Positions 1 to 8,286 of a DNA stretch of 35,968 bases are shown piece by piece. Positions within the stretch are counted from its first letter, which is position 1; each line of letters starts with the position of its first letter. A model generated the notes under the pieces. That model was not told the origin of the DNA and did not search any database. It worked only from the letters and a program-made list of their open reading frames with translations. Source of the DNA: Idiomarina sp. (lineage in GTDB: Bacteria > Pseudomonadota > Gammaproteobacteria > Enterobacterales > Alteromonadaceae); NCBI GenBank assembly GCA_020832105.1, contig JAFIFH010000061.1, forward strand, positions 1 to 35,968. The letters run 5' to 3'. The position numbers and the translations under genes are program-made.

Positions 1-2
1 GT

Positions 3-215
3 GGTGCAAATCTTAGTATCGCCACCACTGGAATCGCGGGCCCCGGCGGCGGCGTTGCGGGCAAACCTGTGGGTACTGTATGGCTGGCCAGTGTGGTTAA
101 CCACCAGCTCGCTTCTACCTGCCAACATTTCTCAGGTACTCGTGATGAAGTACGCCAGGCAACCGTAGCATTCGCCTTAAACTGGTTAATAAATAGAATA
201 GATTCAGATGGTTAG
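3..215 (+). CDS. pncC: CinA/PncC family nicotinamide-nucleotide amidase, C-terminal part (5' truncated by window edge)
   Basis: The open frame enters from the left edge and stops at TAG 213-215, giving 71 codons. The first residues contain TTGIAGPGGG followed by KPVGTVWLA, which is the hallmark glycine-rich motif of the CinA C-terminal domain (PncC). Family knowledge: the domain deamidates nicotinamide mononucleotide to nicotinic acid mononucleotide in pyridine-nucleotide salvage. The short tail RQATVAFALNWLINRI is typical of the end of this domain. Whether the full protein is a stand-alone PncC or the longer CinA with a molybdopterin-binding domain cannot be told because the 5' part is outside the window. 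Position just before recA matches the common cinA/pncC-recA gene order in gammaproteobacteria. Confidence 0.9.
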   Translation, partial: GANLSIATTGIAGPGGGVAGKPVGTVWLASVVNHQLASTCQHFSGTRDEVRQATVAFALNWLINRIDSDG

Positions 216-257
216 CATTTAACCTGGAAAAAGTTTGGGAGAAATAGCGGATCGCGC

Positions 258-285
258 TTGATACTGTATGTATCTACAGTATACT
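258..285 (+). promoter_or_regulatory. recA sigma-70 promoter with embedded LexA (SOS) box
   Basis: A -35 element TTGATA (258-263) and a -10 element TATACT (280-285) are separated by 16 bp. That spacer is exactly the sequence CTGTATGTATCTACAG (264-279), a full match to the LexA operator pattern CTG-N10-CAG. LexA bound here would cover the whole core promoter, so recA should be repressed until DNA damage, as in Escherichia coli. Transcription should start near 291-293. Confidence 0.95.
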
Positions 286-291
286 AGCTAC

Positions 292-310
292 CAATGACCT
301 CCCATCATTG
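292..310 (+). promoter_or_regulatory. 5'-end hairpin in recA leader
   Basis: CAATGA (292-297) and TCATTG (305-310) form a six-base-pair inverted repeat around a seven-base loop. It falls at the predicted 5' end of the recA message, where such hairpins can protect the transcript. The structure is seen in the sequence; the role is inference. Confidence 0.4.
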
Positions 311-352
311 TTTAGAGCAGACTCGCTGGAGCAGACTCTTTGGAGCATATAC

Positions 353-1393
353 ATGAGTGATAGCAGAAAAAAAGCATTAGACGCGGCGCTTGGCCAGATT
401 GAACGTCAATTTGGTAAGGGCGCGATCATGCGTCTGGGCGACAATAAAGCACTGAATATCGAATCGATTTCAACGGGCTCACTGAGCCTTGATATCGCCC
501 TAGGTATAGGTGGTTTACCCACCGGGCGAGTGGTCGAAATATACGGCCCTGAGTCCAGTGGTAAAACAACCTTGACCTTGCAGGTAATTGCCGAAGCGCA
601 GCGTGCAGGTAAAACCTGTGCCTTTGTTGACGCCGAACATGCGCTTGACCCTGTATATGCAGAGAACCTTGGCGTGAACGTTGATGAACTGCTGGTATCG
701 CAACCAGACACCGGTGAGCAAGCGCTGGAAATTTGTGACATGCTGGTGCGGTCAGCGGCGGTTGATGTGGTGATTGTCGACTCCGTGGCAGCACTGACAC
801 CTAAAGCAGAAATTGAAGGTGAAATGGGTGACACCCATGTTGGTTTGCAGGCTCGCTTAATGTCACAGGCCCTGCGTAAATTGACCGGTAACCTGAAGCG
901 CTCTAATACCATGATTATCTTTATCAACCAGATCCGGATGAAAATCGGGGTGATGTTTGGTAATCCTGAAACCACCACCGGCGGTAACGCGCTTAAGTTT
1001 TACTCGTCAGTGCGTTTAGATATTCGTCGTACCGGTGCGTTGAAAGAAGGTGAAGAGGTTGTTGGTAACGAGACCCGAGTGAAAGTGGTGAAGAACAAAG
1101 TTGCGCCGCCATTCAAACAGGCTGAGTTTCAAATCATCTATGGCAAAGGCATCTCTAAACAGGGTGAACTTATTGACTTGGGTGTGAAGCATAAATTGGT
1201 GGAAAAAGCCGGTGCATGGTACAGCTACCAAGGCGATAAGATTGGCCAGGGTAAAGCGAATTCAATGAAATTCTTAACAGACAACCCAGATATCGCAAAT
1301 GATATTGAAAAGCGTCTGCGTGATATGTTGCTGTTAAAGCCAAAGGCAGAAGAAGAAGTAGAAGCTGCGAATACGACTGAGTCAGACGTTTAA
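353..1393 (+). CDS. recA: RecA recombinase
   Basis: RecA forms the ATP-dependent filament on single-stranded DNA that carries out strand exchange and stimulates LexA self-cleavage. The 346-residue product is near-identical in layout to the E. coli protein: Walker A GPESSGKT at 65-72, the [10 protein letters not shown] block around 91-100, the [19 protein letters not shown] block that carries the loop L1/L2 and DNA-binding region, and an acidic tail ([14 protein letters not shown]). The start at ATG 353 gives the family-typical [15 protein letters not shown] beginning and has GGAG at 342-345; a longer frame from 308 adds 15 residues that do not resemble RecA. It is expressed from its own LexA-controlled promoter and ends with a good terminator. 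The usual downstream partner recX is not present. Confidence 0.98.
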   Translation: MSDSRKKALDAALGQIERQFGKGAIMRLGDNKALNIESISTGSLSLDIALGIGGLPTGRVVEIYGPESSGKTTLTLQVIAEAQRAGKTCAFVDAEHALDPVYAENLGVNVDELLVSQPDTGEQALEICDMLVRSAAVDVVIVDSVAALTPKAEIEGEMGDTHVGLQARLMSQALRKLTGNLKRSNTMIIFINQIRMKIGVMFGNPETTTGGNALKFYSSVRLDIRRTGALKEGEEVVGNETRVKVVKNKVAPPFKQAEFQIIYGKGISKQGELIDLGVKHKLVEKAGAWYSYQGDKIGQGKANSMKFLTDNPDIANDIEKRLRDMLLLKPKAEEEVEAANTTESDV

Positions 1394-1422
1394 GATTCGT
1401 ACCCGTTAATATATTTTGATTT

Positions 1423-1453
1423 AAAAAGGTCGCATTGTTTGCGGCCTTTTTTA
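1423..1453 (+). terminator. Rho-independent terminator of recA
   Basis: AAAAAGGTCGC and GCGGCCTTTTT pair (one G-T pair) around a short ATTGTTT loop and run into a T stretch, 30 nt after the recA stop. Confidence 0.85.
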
Positions 1454-1705
1454 GTTTGTGGCATCTTAAAACCCAGACTACACCGTTGAAGAAGTTTTCA
1501 ACCGACAGATTATTTTTGACCAAGAGTCACTTATATAAGTATCTACTGGTCATTTAATATTAAGTTCAGGTTTAATAACGCCTGTAGCTTGATTAGCAGG
1601 TGAAAACCATTGTTCTGGCCGCCCGTAGTTGGCAGCTTTCGTGCGACCGTGTAAGAACACCTGTGTATCACCACCCCTGCATTAATAATGATGAAGTGAG
1701 AACTT
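1454..1705. other. Intergenic region between recA terminator and DUF885 gene
   Basis: About 250 bp without a convincing gene. A short inverted repeat GTTGAA...TTCAAC lies near 1485-1502 and a possible -35 (TTGACC, 1517-1522) follows, but I could not place a convincing -10 with normal spacing. A promoter for the downstream peptidase gene must lie here. Nothing resembling recX, a tRNA or a known small RNA is seen. Confidence 0.5.
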
Positions 1706-3517
1706 ATGATGAAGCATTCCGTTGCCCGGCTTACGCTGGTTGCGATACTGGCCCTGGGCATGAGTACCGCATGTTCCCAGTCTGACGAGGCGCGCAATGG
1801 TACCCAGCAAGCTGAGTACCTGAACAGTTTGTATGAAGAATATTTTTTCGCTGATTTACAACTCAACCCGTTACGGGCAACCTTTCTGGGTGACCACCGC
1901 TTCAATGATCAGTTGGAAAACCACCTTACGCCTGAGCACCGTAAGCGGCAGAAAATGCTTGAAGAAGAATATCTTGCAGCCTTGCAACGGGTCGACGCTG
2001 ATGCTCTTAGTGAGCAAGACCGACTTAGTTTTGAAATCTTTAAGCGAGATCGGGAAATGGCGATTGCAGCTACCCAGTACCCAGGTCACCTAATGCCTAT
2101 TGATCAGTTTTATAATCTGGCTGGACGCTACGCGATGCTCGCGTCAGGGCAGTCCGCGCAACCCTTTGCAAGTGTTGCTGATTATGAGGACTGGGCGCAA
2201 CGGATGACACAGATACCAGGTGTACTGGATCAGGCGATTGCGAACATGGAAGAGGGCATTGAGGCAGATATCGTCCAGCCTCGTGCCATTATGCAAAAAG
2301 CGTTGCCGCAAATCCGGGCGCATTTGGTGGATAATTTAGAAGACAGTCTGTTTTACGCACCGATTCAAAACTTTCCTGAAGCATTCAGCGAAGCCGAGCA
2401 GGAACGGCTACGTTCACTTTACCAGCAGGTGATTACTGAGGAAGTGTTACCCGCATACGCTAGGCTTAGCGATTTCATTGAAACTACCTATTTACGTCAT
2501 GCACGTTCTGACAGCTATGGTATCGGTGCGTTGCCCGGTGGCGAGGAATGGTACGAATATATGGTGCGTTGGCGCACCACCACCGATTTGAGTCCTGATG
2601 ATATTCATCAGATTGGCCTTGATGAAGTGGCACGTATCCATGAAGCCATCGAGGATATTATGGAGCTGGTTGAATTCGATGGTAGTTTGCAGGCATTTTT
2701 TGACTTTACCCAGAGCGATGAGCAGTTTATCTACTCAAGTCGCGACAGTATGTTGGAAGACTACCGAGCCTTTGCCGCCGAGGTAGATACCCGCACTGAG
2801 CAACTCTTTCATCCGGACATGTTTCCGCAGGCGGGATACGAGATCAGAAAAGTAGAACGCTTTCGTGAGGCCAGTGCAAGTTCAGGCAGCTATCAGTCAC
2901 CGTCAGAGGATGGCACCCGACCGGGCATCTTCTATCTCAACACCTATGACCTATCAGCCCGACCGACCTGGGCCAAAGGTGCGCTGGTCCTGCATGAAGC
3001 GGCCCCTGGGCATCATTACCAGATTGCTTTACAACGGGAGATGGAACACCTGCCACGCTTTCGCCGCTTTGGTGGCGAAACAGCGTTTATCGAGGGGTGG
3101 GGGCTTTACGCTGAATCTTTAGGTGGCGAGCTTGGTGTATATGGCCCCTATGACGAGTTTGGCGCTTTAGTTGCCGAATTATGGCGTTCTATCCGCTTAG
3201 TTGTGGACACGGGTATTCATGCCCATGGCTGGTCGCGCGCTGAGGTCCTTGATTACATGCGCGCCAACGCTCCTGTGGCGGACGCCCGTGCGATTTCCGA
3301 GGCCGAACGTTTCATGGCCTTACCTGGCCAGGCGTTGGCGTATAAGATCGGACAAATCGAAATTCGTAACCTGCGTGAAGAGGCCGAAGCCGCGTTGGGT
3401 GAGGCGTTTGACGTACGCGATTTTCACCGTGAAGTGCTGCGTCACGGCTCATTGCCGCTGTCCATTTTACGCCAGCAAATTGAACAGTGGGTAACCACCG
3501 TCCAAGCGCAGGCCTAG
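1706..3517 (+). CDS. DUF885 family putative metallopeptidase, lipoprotein
   Basis: A 603-residue protein of the DUF885 family. Seen: an N-terminal signal with a hydrophobic stretch (VARLTLVAILALGMS) ending in STAC, so Cys23 is a probable lipidation site; the motif HEAAPGHH at residues 430-437; and EGWGLYAE at 463-470. The HExxPGHH plus downstream glutamate pattern is that of a zinc-dependent peptidase active site, and members are usually described as surface or periplasmic peptidases with unknown substrate. The start ATG 1706 gives a normal signal peptide (an ATG at 1709 is equally possible). The next gene begins one nucleotide after the stop, so both are probably co-transcribed. Family assignment is firm; substrate is not known. 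The lipobox has Ser rather than Leu at -3, so lipidation is likely but not certain. Confidence 0.9.
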   Translation: MMKHSVARLTLVAILALGMSTACSQSDEARNGTQQAEYLNSLYEEYFFADLQLNPLRATFLGDHRFNDQLENHLTPEHRKRQKMLEEEYLAALQRVDADALSEQDRLSFEIFKRDREMAIAATQYPGHLMPIDQFYNLAGRYAMLASGQSAQPFASVADYEDWAQRMTQIPGVLDQAIANMEEGIEADIVQPRAIMQKALPQIRAHLVDNLEDSLFYAPIQNFPEAFSEAEQERLRSLYQQVITEEVLPAYARLSDFIETTYLRHARSDSYGIGALPGGEEWYEYMVRWRTTTDLSPDDIHQIGLDEVARIHEAIEDIMELVEFDGSLQAFFDFTQSDEQFIYSSRDSMLEDYRAFAAEVDTRTEQLFHPDMFPQAGYEIRKVERFREASASSGSYQSPSEDGTRPGIFYLNTYDLSARPTWAKGALVLHEAAPGHHYQIALQREMEHLPRFRRFGGETAFIEGWGLYAESLGGELGVYGPYDEFGALVAELWRSIRLVVDTGIHAHGWSRAEVLDYMRANAPVADARAISEAERFMALPGQALAYKIGQIEIRNLREEAEAALGEAFDVRDFHREVLRHGSLPLSILRQQIEQWVTTVQAQA

Positions 3518-3518
3518 A

Positions 3519-4244
3519 ATGAGTGGCTGGCAGCTGGCTTGCCCAGTACGGCGACTGACCATCAATCAGCAAGGGCGTGATTTTGTTGTTGGTGATTTGC
3601 ATGGCAGTTTAAGCCAACTGCGCATCGCATTAAAGTCTCTCAATTTTAATGCGAAGTGCGATCGGGTGCTCAGTGTGGGAGACCTGGTGGATCGGGGTCC
3701 TGGTTCGCGGGCATTGATTGACTGGCTGGATTTCCCCTGGTTTTATGCCTGCATAGGCAATCACGAGGCGGTGTTGCTAGATTATATGAGCACTCAGGAT
3801 GCCGAGCTCGCGCGAACCTGGTGTCGTTTCGGCGGTGGTTGGTTTTTTACTTTGCCAGATGATGAGCAGGCCGCAGTTGCGGCGAAAATTCAGCAACATT
3901 GTAGCTACGCTATAGAAATAGCGGACGAGCATCACGTGGCATTTGGGATCGTGCATGCAGATGTGCCGGGGCAGCTCAGCTGGCAGACTTTTTGCGAGCA
4001 GGTGGTGCAGCAGCCTGAGGTGAAGTACGATGCTTTATGGTCCCGTTCACGCGGGCGCGGTGAATCGACGCACGTGGTGGAAGGTGTGAACCAGGTTATC
4101 TGTGGGCATGAAATTGTTGCTCAGGTTCATCAACAGGGGAATGTCTGGCTGCTCGATACCGGTGCCTATAAAGGCAAACAGGGAGGCGGAAAACTAAGTA
4201 TTCTTGAGTTACCTGACCGGTTACATACATTTACCGACCAGTGA
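3519..4244 (+). CDS. Metallophosphoesterase / PPP-family protein serine-threonine phosphatase
   Basis: A 241-residue cytosolic phosphatase with the three signature blocks of the PPP/ApaH-type phosphoesterases: GDLHG at 25-29, GDLVDRG at 54-60 and GNHE at 80-83, followed by later metal-ligand histidines in FGIVHADVPG and CGHEIV. These residues bind a two-metal centre that hydrolyses phosphoesters. Size and motif spacing resemble bacterial PrpA/PrpB-type protein phosphatases and lambda phosphatase rather than the longer diadenosine tetraphosphatase ApaH. The start is one nucleotide after the DUF885 stop, implying translational coupling. Its stop codon directly abuts the stop codon of the convergent EAL-HDOD gene, with no space for a terminator. 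The target (phosphoprotein or small molecule) cannot be told from sequence. Confidence 0.9.
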   Translation: MSGWQLACPVRRLTINQQGRDFVVGDLHGSLSQLRIALKSLNFNAKCDRVLSVGDLVDRGPGSRALIDWLDFPWFYACIGNHEAVLLDYMSTQDAELARTWCRFGGGWFFTLPDDEQAAVAAKIQQHCSYAIEIADEHHVAFGIVHADVPGQLSWQTFCEQVVQQPEVKYDALWSRSRGRGESTHVVEGVNQVICGHEIVAQVHQQGNVWLLDTGAYKGKQGGGKLSILELPDRLHTFTDQ

Positions 4245-5486
4245 TCACAAATCACCAAATTTGCCGCTGAAATCATTGGGTACGATCTCCTGGGCCCATT
4301 CAGTGGCCTGCAGGTATATTTTAGCGATATCTTCATGATGAATATTCAAGCGGCTTGAGATGGCCTCGACTTTACGCCAATGGGTTTTTTCATAGCTGTC
4401 AATTAAACCAAGATACGCCGCCAGCACACCTTTGCGGTGGAGCAGGGCACGTTCAATATTGTCGGTTAAATTTAACCGCTGTAAGGCGCTCTCAAGGTCT
4501 TCGTCAAACATCGCATCGAGTAATGAGAATAAGCCTACCAGAAACGCCTGATGGCTATCTATTCGCGGTTGTTGATGATGCATAGCAAGCAATTCACAAA
4601 AGCGAGCACGGGTAATGCACAAACGAATCAGTTCATTGGGCTTATCATCGGTCAGTGCTGCCGTGACCGCGAGCATGACAAACCGATTGACCTCATTGGC
4701 ACCAAGAAATATCACCGCTTGCTGAAGCGAGGTCACTTTTTCACGCAAACCAAAGGCTGCGGCGTTGACAAAGCGCAATAGCCGGTAGGAAAGCGCGACA
4801 TCCCGTTGCAGAATGACCGCCATGCGGCGGAAATCGAAATCAGGGCGCGCGGTCTCCGCGAGCAGTTCAGTACAAGCTGCTTTAGTGGGAGATATTTTAC
4901 GCCGCTTAATCAGCTCTGGACGAGAAAAGAAGTAACCCTGAAAGTAGCTGAAACCGTCCTCTAAAGCGTCATGGAACTCTTGCTGGGTTTCTACTTTTTC
5001 CGCCAGTAGTTCAATGGGGTAGTCACGCACCTGATACTTTAAAACCTGCAGCTGCCGTAAGGTGTGGGCCTGTAAATCCACTTTTATCATGGTCAGGCAA
5101 TCAAAGACATCAAGCCAATCGGGGTCGAAATTATAATCGTCCAGGGCAATGCGGTAACCTTGCAGGTGGAGTTCGCGGATTTGCGTTTTAACTTCTGGGG
5201 TTGGCCTGACACTTTCCAGAACTTCGATGACGACCCCGGCTGGGTCCAGCAGTTTTGGTAAGTGGGTTAGAATGCCACCTTCAGCGAAATTAATAAAAGC
5301 AGGTAAATGGCCAGTTATTTCAGCGAGGGTATGCTGTAATTCGGTGTTTTGGATTAGACTGCTGGTAGCAACATCGTCATCAATGTTGGGAAACGCATTA
5401 CTTTCACCGTCACGAAACAATAGTTCGTAACCATACAGCTTTTGATTGCGATCCAGGATAGGTTGTCGCGCAAGGTAAAAAAACAT
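4245..5486 (-). CDS. EAL-HDOD signalling protein (YuxH type)
   Basis: A 413-residue two-domain protein: an EAL-like domain at about 1-200 followed by an HDOD domain at about 205-395 (RRMAVILQRDVALSYRLLRFVN). The EAL domain is altered from active c-di-GMP phosphodiesterases: the EAL signature reads ELLFR, and the DDFGTG loop reads DDYNFDP, although the glutamate in IEVLES, the lysine in IKVD and the glutamate in EKVE are kept. Such proteins usually act as binding or protein-protein regulators, often of motility or biofilm. The start at 5486 gives MFFYLARQPILDRNQKLYGYE, the family-typical beginning; a longer frame to 5789 would run through the divergent patatin gene and is rejected. It shares a 64-bp intergenic region with that gene. 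Confidence 0.88.
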   Translation of the reverse strand: MFFYLARQPILDRNQKLYGYELLFRDGESNAFPNIDDDVATSSLIQNTELQHTLAEITGHLPAFINFAEGGILTHLPKLLDPAGVVIEVLESVRPTPEVKTQIRELHLQGYRIALDDYNFDPDWLDVFDCLTMIKVDLQAHTLRQLQVLKYQVRDYPIELLAEKVETQQEFHDALEDGFSYFQGYFFSRPELIKRRKISPTKAACTELLAETARPDFDFRRMAVILQRDVALSYRLLRFVNAAAFGLREKVTSLQQAVIFLGANEVNRFVMLAVTAALTDDKPNELIRLCITRARFCELLAMHHQQPRIDSHQAFLVGLFSLLDAMFDEDLESALQRLNLTDNIERALLHRKGVLAAYLGLIDSYEKTHWRKVEAISSRLNIHHEDIAKIYLQATEWAQEIVPNDFSGKFGDL

Positions 5487-5550
5487 AGCATTCCGTGCGA
5501 GTAAATAACGGCGTGATGGTAGCAGATAATAAGTAAGGAAAATAGCAGCT

Positions 5551-6573
5551 ATGGGGAATATAAAAATAGGCCTGGCACTGGGCTCTGGGGCTGCTCGAGG
5601 GTGGGCGCACATCGGGGTGCTACGGGCGCTGCAGGAGATGGGCATTGAGCCGGCGGTGGTCACTGGCACCTCAATCGGGTCATTGGTTGGTGGTGCGTAT
5701 TGTGCCGGGCGGCTGGACGAGTTAGAGAAATGGGTGCATGAGATGGACCGCTGGCAGGTGTTCAATCTGATGGACTTTAGCCTGATCAATGGTGGCGTGG
5801 TGTCCGGTGAACGAGTGTTTAATTTTGCCCGTGATCAGTTCGGCGCTATTCGCGTGGAAGACCTGCCCATTCGGTTTGCGGCGGTGGCGACTGATCTCTA
5901 TACCGGCCGAGAAATATGGCTAAAACGGGGCGACGTATATGACGTTGCGCGTGCCTCCTGCGCGATGCCAGGATTGCTGTCACCTAAGCCTCTGGATAAT
6001 CGCTGGTTGGTCGATGGTGCTCTGGTGAATCCGGTACCAGTGTCATTGTGTCGGGCGTTAGAGGCTGACTTTGTGATTGCCGTGCATCTGAACTCTCAGC
6101 TCAACGTGCATGCGCCAAACGTGCCACCACAGGATATGTCGCCGCAGGGACTCAACGAGCAGGTGGAGCAGGAGGAGCAGCAGGGTCAGAACAAAGACCA
6201 GCGTACCCAAACACCGCAAAGCAACGATAAATCGGCTGATGAACCAGGCTTTAAGAGTTTTCTCGCCCAAGGCCAGAGTTACTTTGACAACCTGAAGCAG
6301 AAGTTCAAAAAAGACCAGCAAACCCCTGGAGTGTTAGGGGTGATGGCTGGTGCTATTGATATTATGCAAGAGCGGGTAACCAAAGCACGGATGGCCGGCG
6401 ATCCACCTGATGTACTGTTACAACCAAAGCTTGGCCACATTGGCATTCTTGAATTTGAGCGTGGCCAGGATGCAATTAAAGTAGGCTATGAGTCAACCAT
6501 ACGGATGCGTGATTTGATCGAAGAAGACGTGAAGATGCTGCGTTTTCGCCGCGGCGAGCGGATTAAGGACTAA
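5551..6573 (+). CDS. rssA: Patatin-like phospholipase family protein, RssA type
   Basis: A 340-residue patatin-domain protein. Seen: the oxyanion motif GSGAARG at 11-17, the nucleophile elbow GTSIG at 39-43 with Ser41, and the catalytic aspartate in DGA at 155-157, so the Ser-Asp dyad of an acyl hydrolase is complete. The N-terminus IGLALGSGAARGWAHIGVL is typical of the RssA/YchK group. No signal peptide is seen, so it is likely cytosolic or membrane-peripheral. A polar insertion rich in Gln, Asn, Asp and Glu (about residues 188-232) separates the core from a C-terminal region and is longer than in compact family members. Substrate is unknown. The start ATG 5551 has AAGGA about 11 nt upstream. 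A strong bidirectional terminator follows. Confidence 0.85.
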   Translation: MGNIKIGLALGSGAARGWAHIGVLRALQEMGIEPAVVTGTSIGSLVGGAYCAGRLDELEKWVHEMDRWQVFNLMDFSLINGGVVSGERVFNFARDQFGAIRVEDLPIRFAAVATDLYTGREIWLKRGDVYDVARASCAMPGLLSPKPLDNRWLVDGALVNPVPVSLCRALEADFVIAVHLNSQLNVHAPNVPPQDMSPQGLNEQVEQEEQQGQNKDQRTQTPQSNDKSADEPGFKSFLAQGQSYFDNLKQKFKKDQQTPGVLGVMAGAIDIMQERVTKARMAGDPPDVLLQPKLGHIGILEFERGQDAIKVGYESTIRMRDLIEEDVKMLRFRRGERIKD

Positions 6574-6590
6574 TCGCTTGCGGAGGTAAA

Positions 6591-6622
6591 AAAAACGGGA
6601 ACCCTGGGGTTCCCGTTTTTTG
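6591..6622. terminator. Bidirectional Rho-independent terminator (rssA-like gene / putP)
   Basis: A 13-bp perfect stem AAAAACGGGAACC / GGTTCCCGTTTTT (6591-6603 with 6608-6620) closes a CTGG loop. Because the A run and T run are symmetric, it should stop transcription from both the plus-strand patatin gene and the convergent putP gene. Confidence 0.92.
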
Positions 6623-6642
6623 TTGTCAACGAGGCGAAAGCA

Positions 6643-8184
6643 TTACTCTTTATTCATCTCTGCGTTGAGTTCTTTATTCATCACATCAAATTCATCCTGA
6701 ATTTGCGCATTCGGATCTTCAGTGAAGCGGCTGACAATGACAATCGCCAGTGTCGCCAGAATCACGCCCGGTACCATTTCATACAGGTGACCAGACAAGG
6801 TATCGCCGGCGATTTCAATGGGCAGATAAATCCACAGAAGCACCGTAACCGCACCCACCAGCATCCCGGCCAGGGCACCCCACATGGTCATCCGTTTCCA
6901 ATAAAGGCTAAGGATAATCAGCGGACCAAAGGCCGAGCCGAAACCGGCCCAGGCGTTGCCCACGAGGCCTAAAATGGTGTCCCGTGGTACCCATGACAAG
7001 GCACCTGCAACAATCGCCACGAGCAAGACCGAGATACGGCCCATCATGACCTGGGTTTTATCACTGGCGTCTTTGTGCAGGAAGCTCTTATAGAAATCCT
7101 GAGTTAACGCGCTCGAGGTCACCAATAACTGGGATGAGATAGTACTCATAATCGCGGCCAGAATGGCAGCAAGAAGGAACCCGCCAATCAGTGGGTGAAA
7201 TAAGATTTGTGACATCACGATGAAAATCGTTTCAGAGTTAGACAGGTCGCCATTCTCAATATAAGCACCCTGGCCGGCAATCGCAGACCCTTCGATGCTG
7301 ATATATGCAGCACCCACTAAACCAGTCAGCATTGCACCAATGATAGCCACAATCATCCAGGTCATGCCGATACGCCGTGCGGCTTTAAAGTCGCGCACCG
7401 ACCTAATCGCCATAAAGCGCACGATAATATGCGGCTGACCAAAGTAACCCAACCCCCAGGCAAGCAAAGAAATCAGACCGAAGAAGGTCAGCCCATAGAA
7501 GGGGTCAAGCATGGCTGGTGAGATTTCGCGAACTTCAGAGGTAATTACATCGCTACCCCCGATGGTGAAAAACGCGACCACGGGTACCATGACCAGCGCG
7601 ATAAACATAATACAACCCTGGACAAAGTCAGTCATGCTCACCGCGAGGAAGCCGCCGAGTAGGGTGTAGGCCACCACCACTGCAGCCGTGAGGATAAGTC
7701 CCCAGTGATAGTCCATGGCAAACGCATTTTCAAACAAGGTACCACCGGCGACGAGTCCGGATGAGGTATACAAAGTAAAGAATATAATGATGACCACGGC
7801 AGACACCAGACGCAGAATCCTGGTTTTGTCCTGGAAACGGTTTTCAAAGTAGTCAGGGATAGTAATTGAGTCTTTTGCCACATAGGTATAAGTGCGTAAG
7901 CGCGGAGCGACGACCCGGTAGTTGACATACGCGCCAATCACCAGGCCAATGGCCAGCCAGACTTCAGAGAATCCGGCAAGATAAAATGCACCGGGTAGAC
8001 CCATCAGCATCCAGCCACTCATGTCTGATGCGCCAGCTGAAAGGGCGGTGACGCCCGGGCCCAGTCGTCGTCCACCGAGCATGTAATCTCCAAGGTCGCT
8101 GGTGGATTTAAAGTAAGCGTAAACGCCGATGCCAAGCATCACCATAAAGTAGAGCGCTAAAGAAACCAGAGTACCTGTTTCCAC
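6643..8184 (-). CDS. putP: Sodium/proline symporter PutP
   Basis: A 513-residue inner-membrane protein of the sodium:solute symporter family (SSS). It has the expected run of about 13 hydrophobic segments and PutP-like sequences: YMLGGRRLGPGVTALSAGASDMSGWMLMGLPG in the first third (sodium and proline binding region), LGYFGQPHIIVRFMAIRS in the middle and SSQLLVTSSALTQDFYK in the later part, all typical of PutP. It imports L-proline with Na+. The start is a GTG at 8184 preceded by AGGAG seven bases upstream. It lies downstream of sapF on the same strand, about 100 bp away, and probably has its own promoter; no putA is in the window. It ends at the bidirectional terminator. Confidence 0.93.
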   Translation of the reverse strand: METGTLVSLALYFMVMLGIGVYAYFKSTSDLGDYMLGGRRLGPGVTALSAGASDMSGWMLMGLPGAFYLAGFSEVWLAIGLVIGAYVNYRVVAPRLRTYTYVAKDSITIPDYFENRFQDKTRILRLVSAVVIIIFFTLYTSSGLVAGGTLFENAFAMDYHWGLILTAAVVVAYTLLGGFLAVSMTDFVQGCIMFIALVMVPVVAFFTIGGSDVITSEVREISPAMLDPFYGLTFFGLISLLAWGLGYFGQPHIIVRFMAIRSVRDFKAARRIGMTWMIVAIIGAMLTGLVGAAYISIEGSAIAGQGAYIENGDLSNSETIFIVMSQILFHPLIGGFLLAAILAAIMSTISSQLLVTSSALTQDFYKSFLHKDASDKTQVMMGRISVLLVAIVAGALSWVPRDTILGLVGNAWAGFGSAFGPLIILSLYWKRMTMWGALAGMLVGAVTVLLWIYLPIEIAGDTLSGHLYEMVPGVILATLAIVIVSRFTEDPNAQIQDEFDVMNKELNAEMNKE

Positions 8185-8229
8185 GAAAAAACTCCTGCAT
8201 TGAAAAAAAAGAAACTATACCGAAAAGCG

Positions 8230-8242
8230 CAGTACAGTACTG
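8230..8242. promoter_or_regulatory. Perfect short palindrome upstream of putP
   Basis: CAGTAC-A-GTACTG is a 13-bp palindrome with one central base, lying 46-58 bp before the putP start. On the minus strand a TATAGT at 8219-8214 could be the putP -10, which would put the palindrome over the -35 position. An operator role is plausible but not shown. Confidence 0.35.
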
Positions 8243-8286
8243 AGATTAAGCGCTACACGCTAACAAAATCTTTACGAAGCATCAAG

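Noticed and set aside
308-352. Longer RecA frame starting at 308
   Set aside because: The extra 15 residues do not match RecA proteins and come from the repeated leader; ATG 353 has the better ribosome site and the family-typical start.
406-978. 190-codon antisense frame inside recA
   Set aside because: No recognisable domain, composed of reverse reading of strongly conserved recA codons.
5487-5789. N-terminal extension of the EAL-HDOD protein
   Set aside because: It would run antisense through the start of the patatin gene; the family begins at MFFYLARQP.
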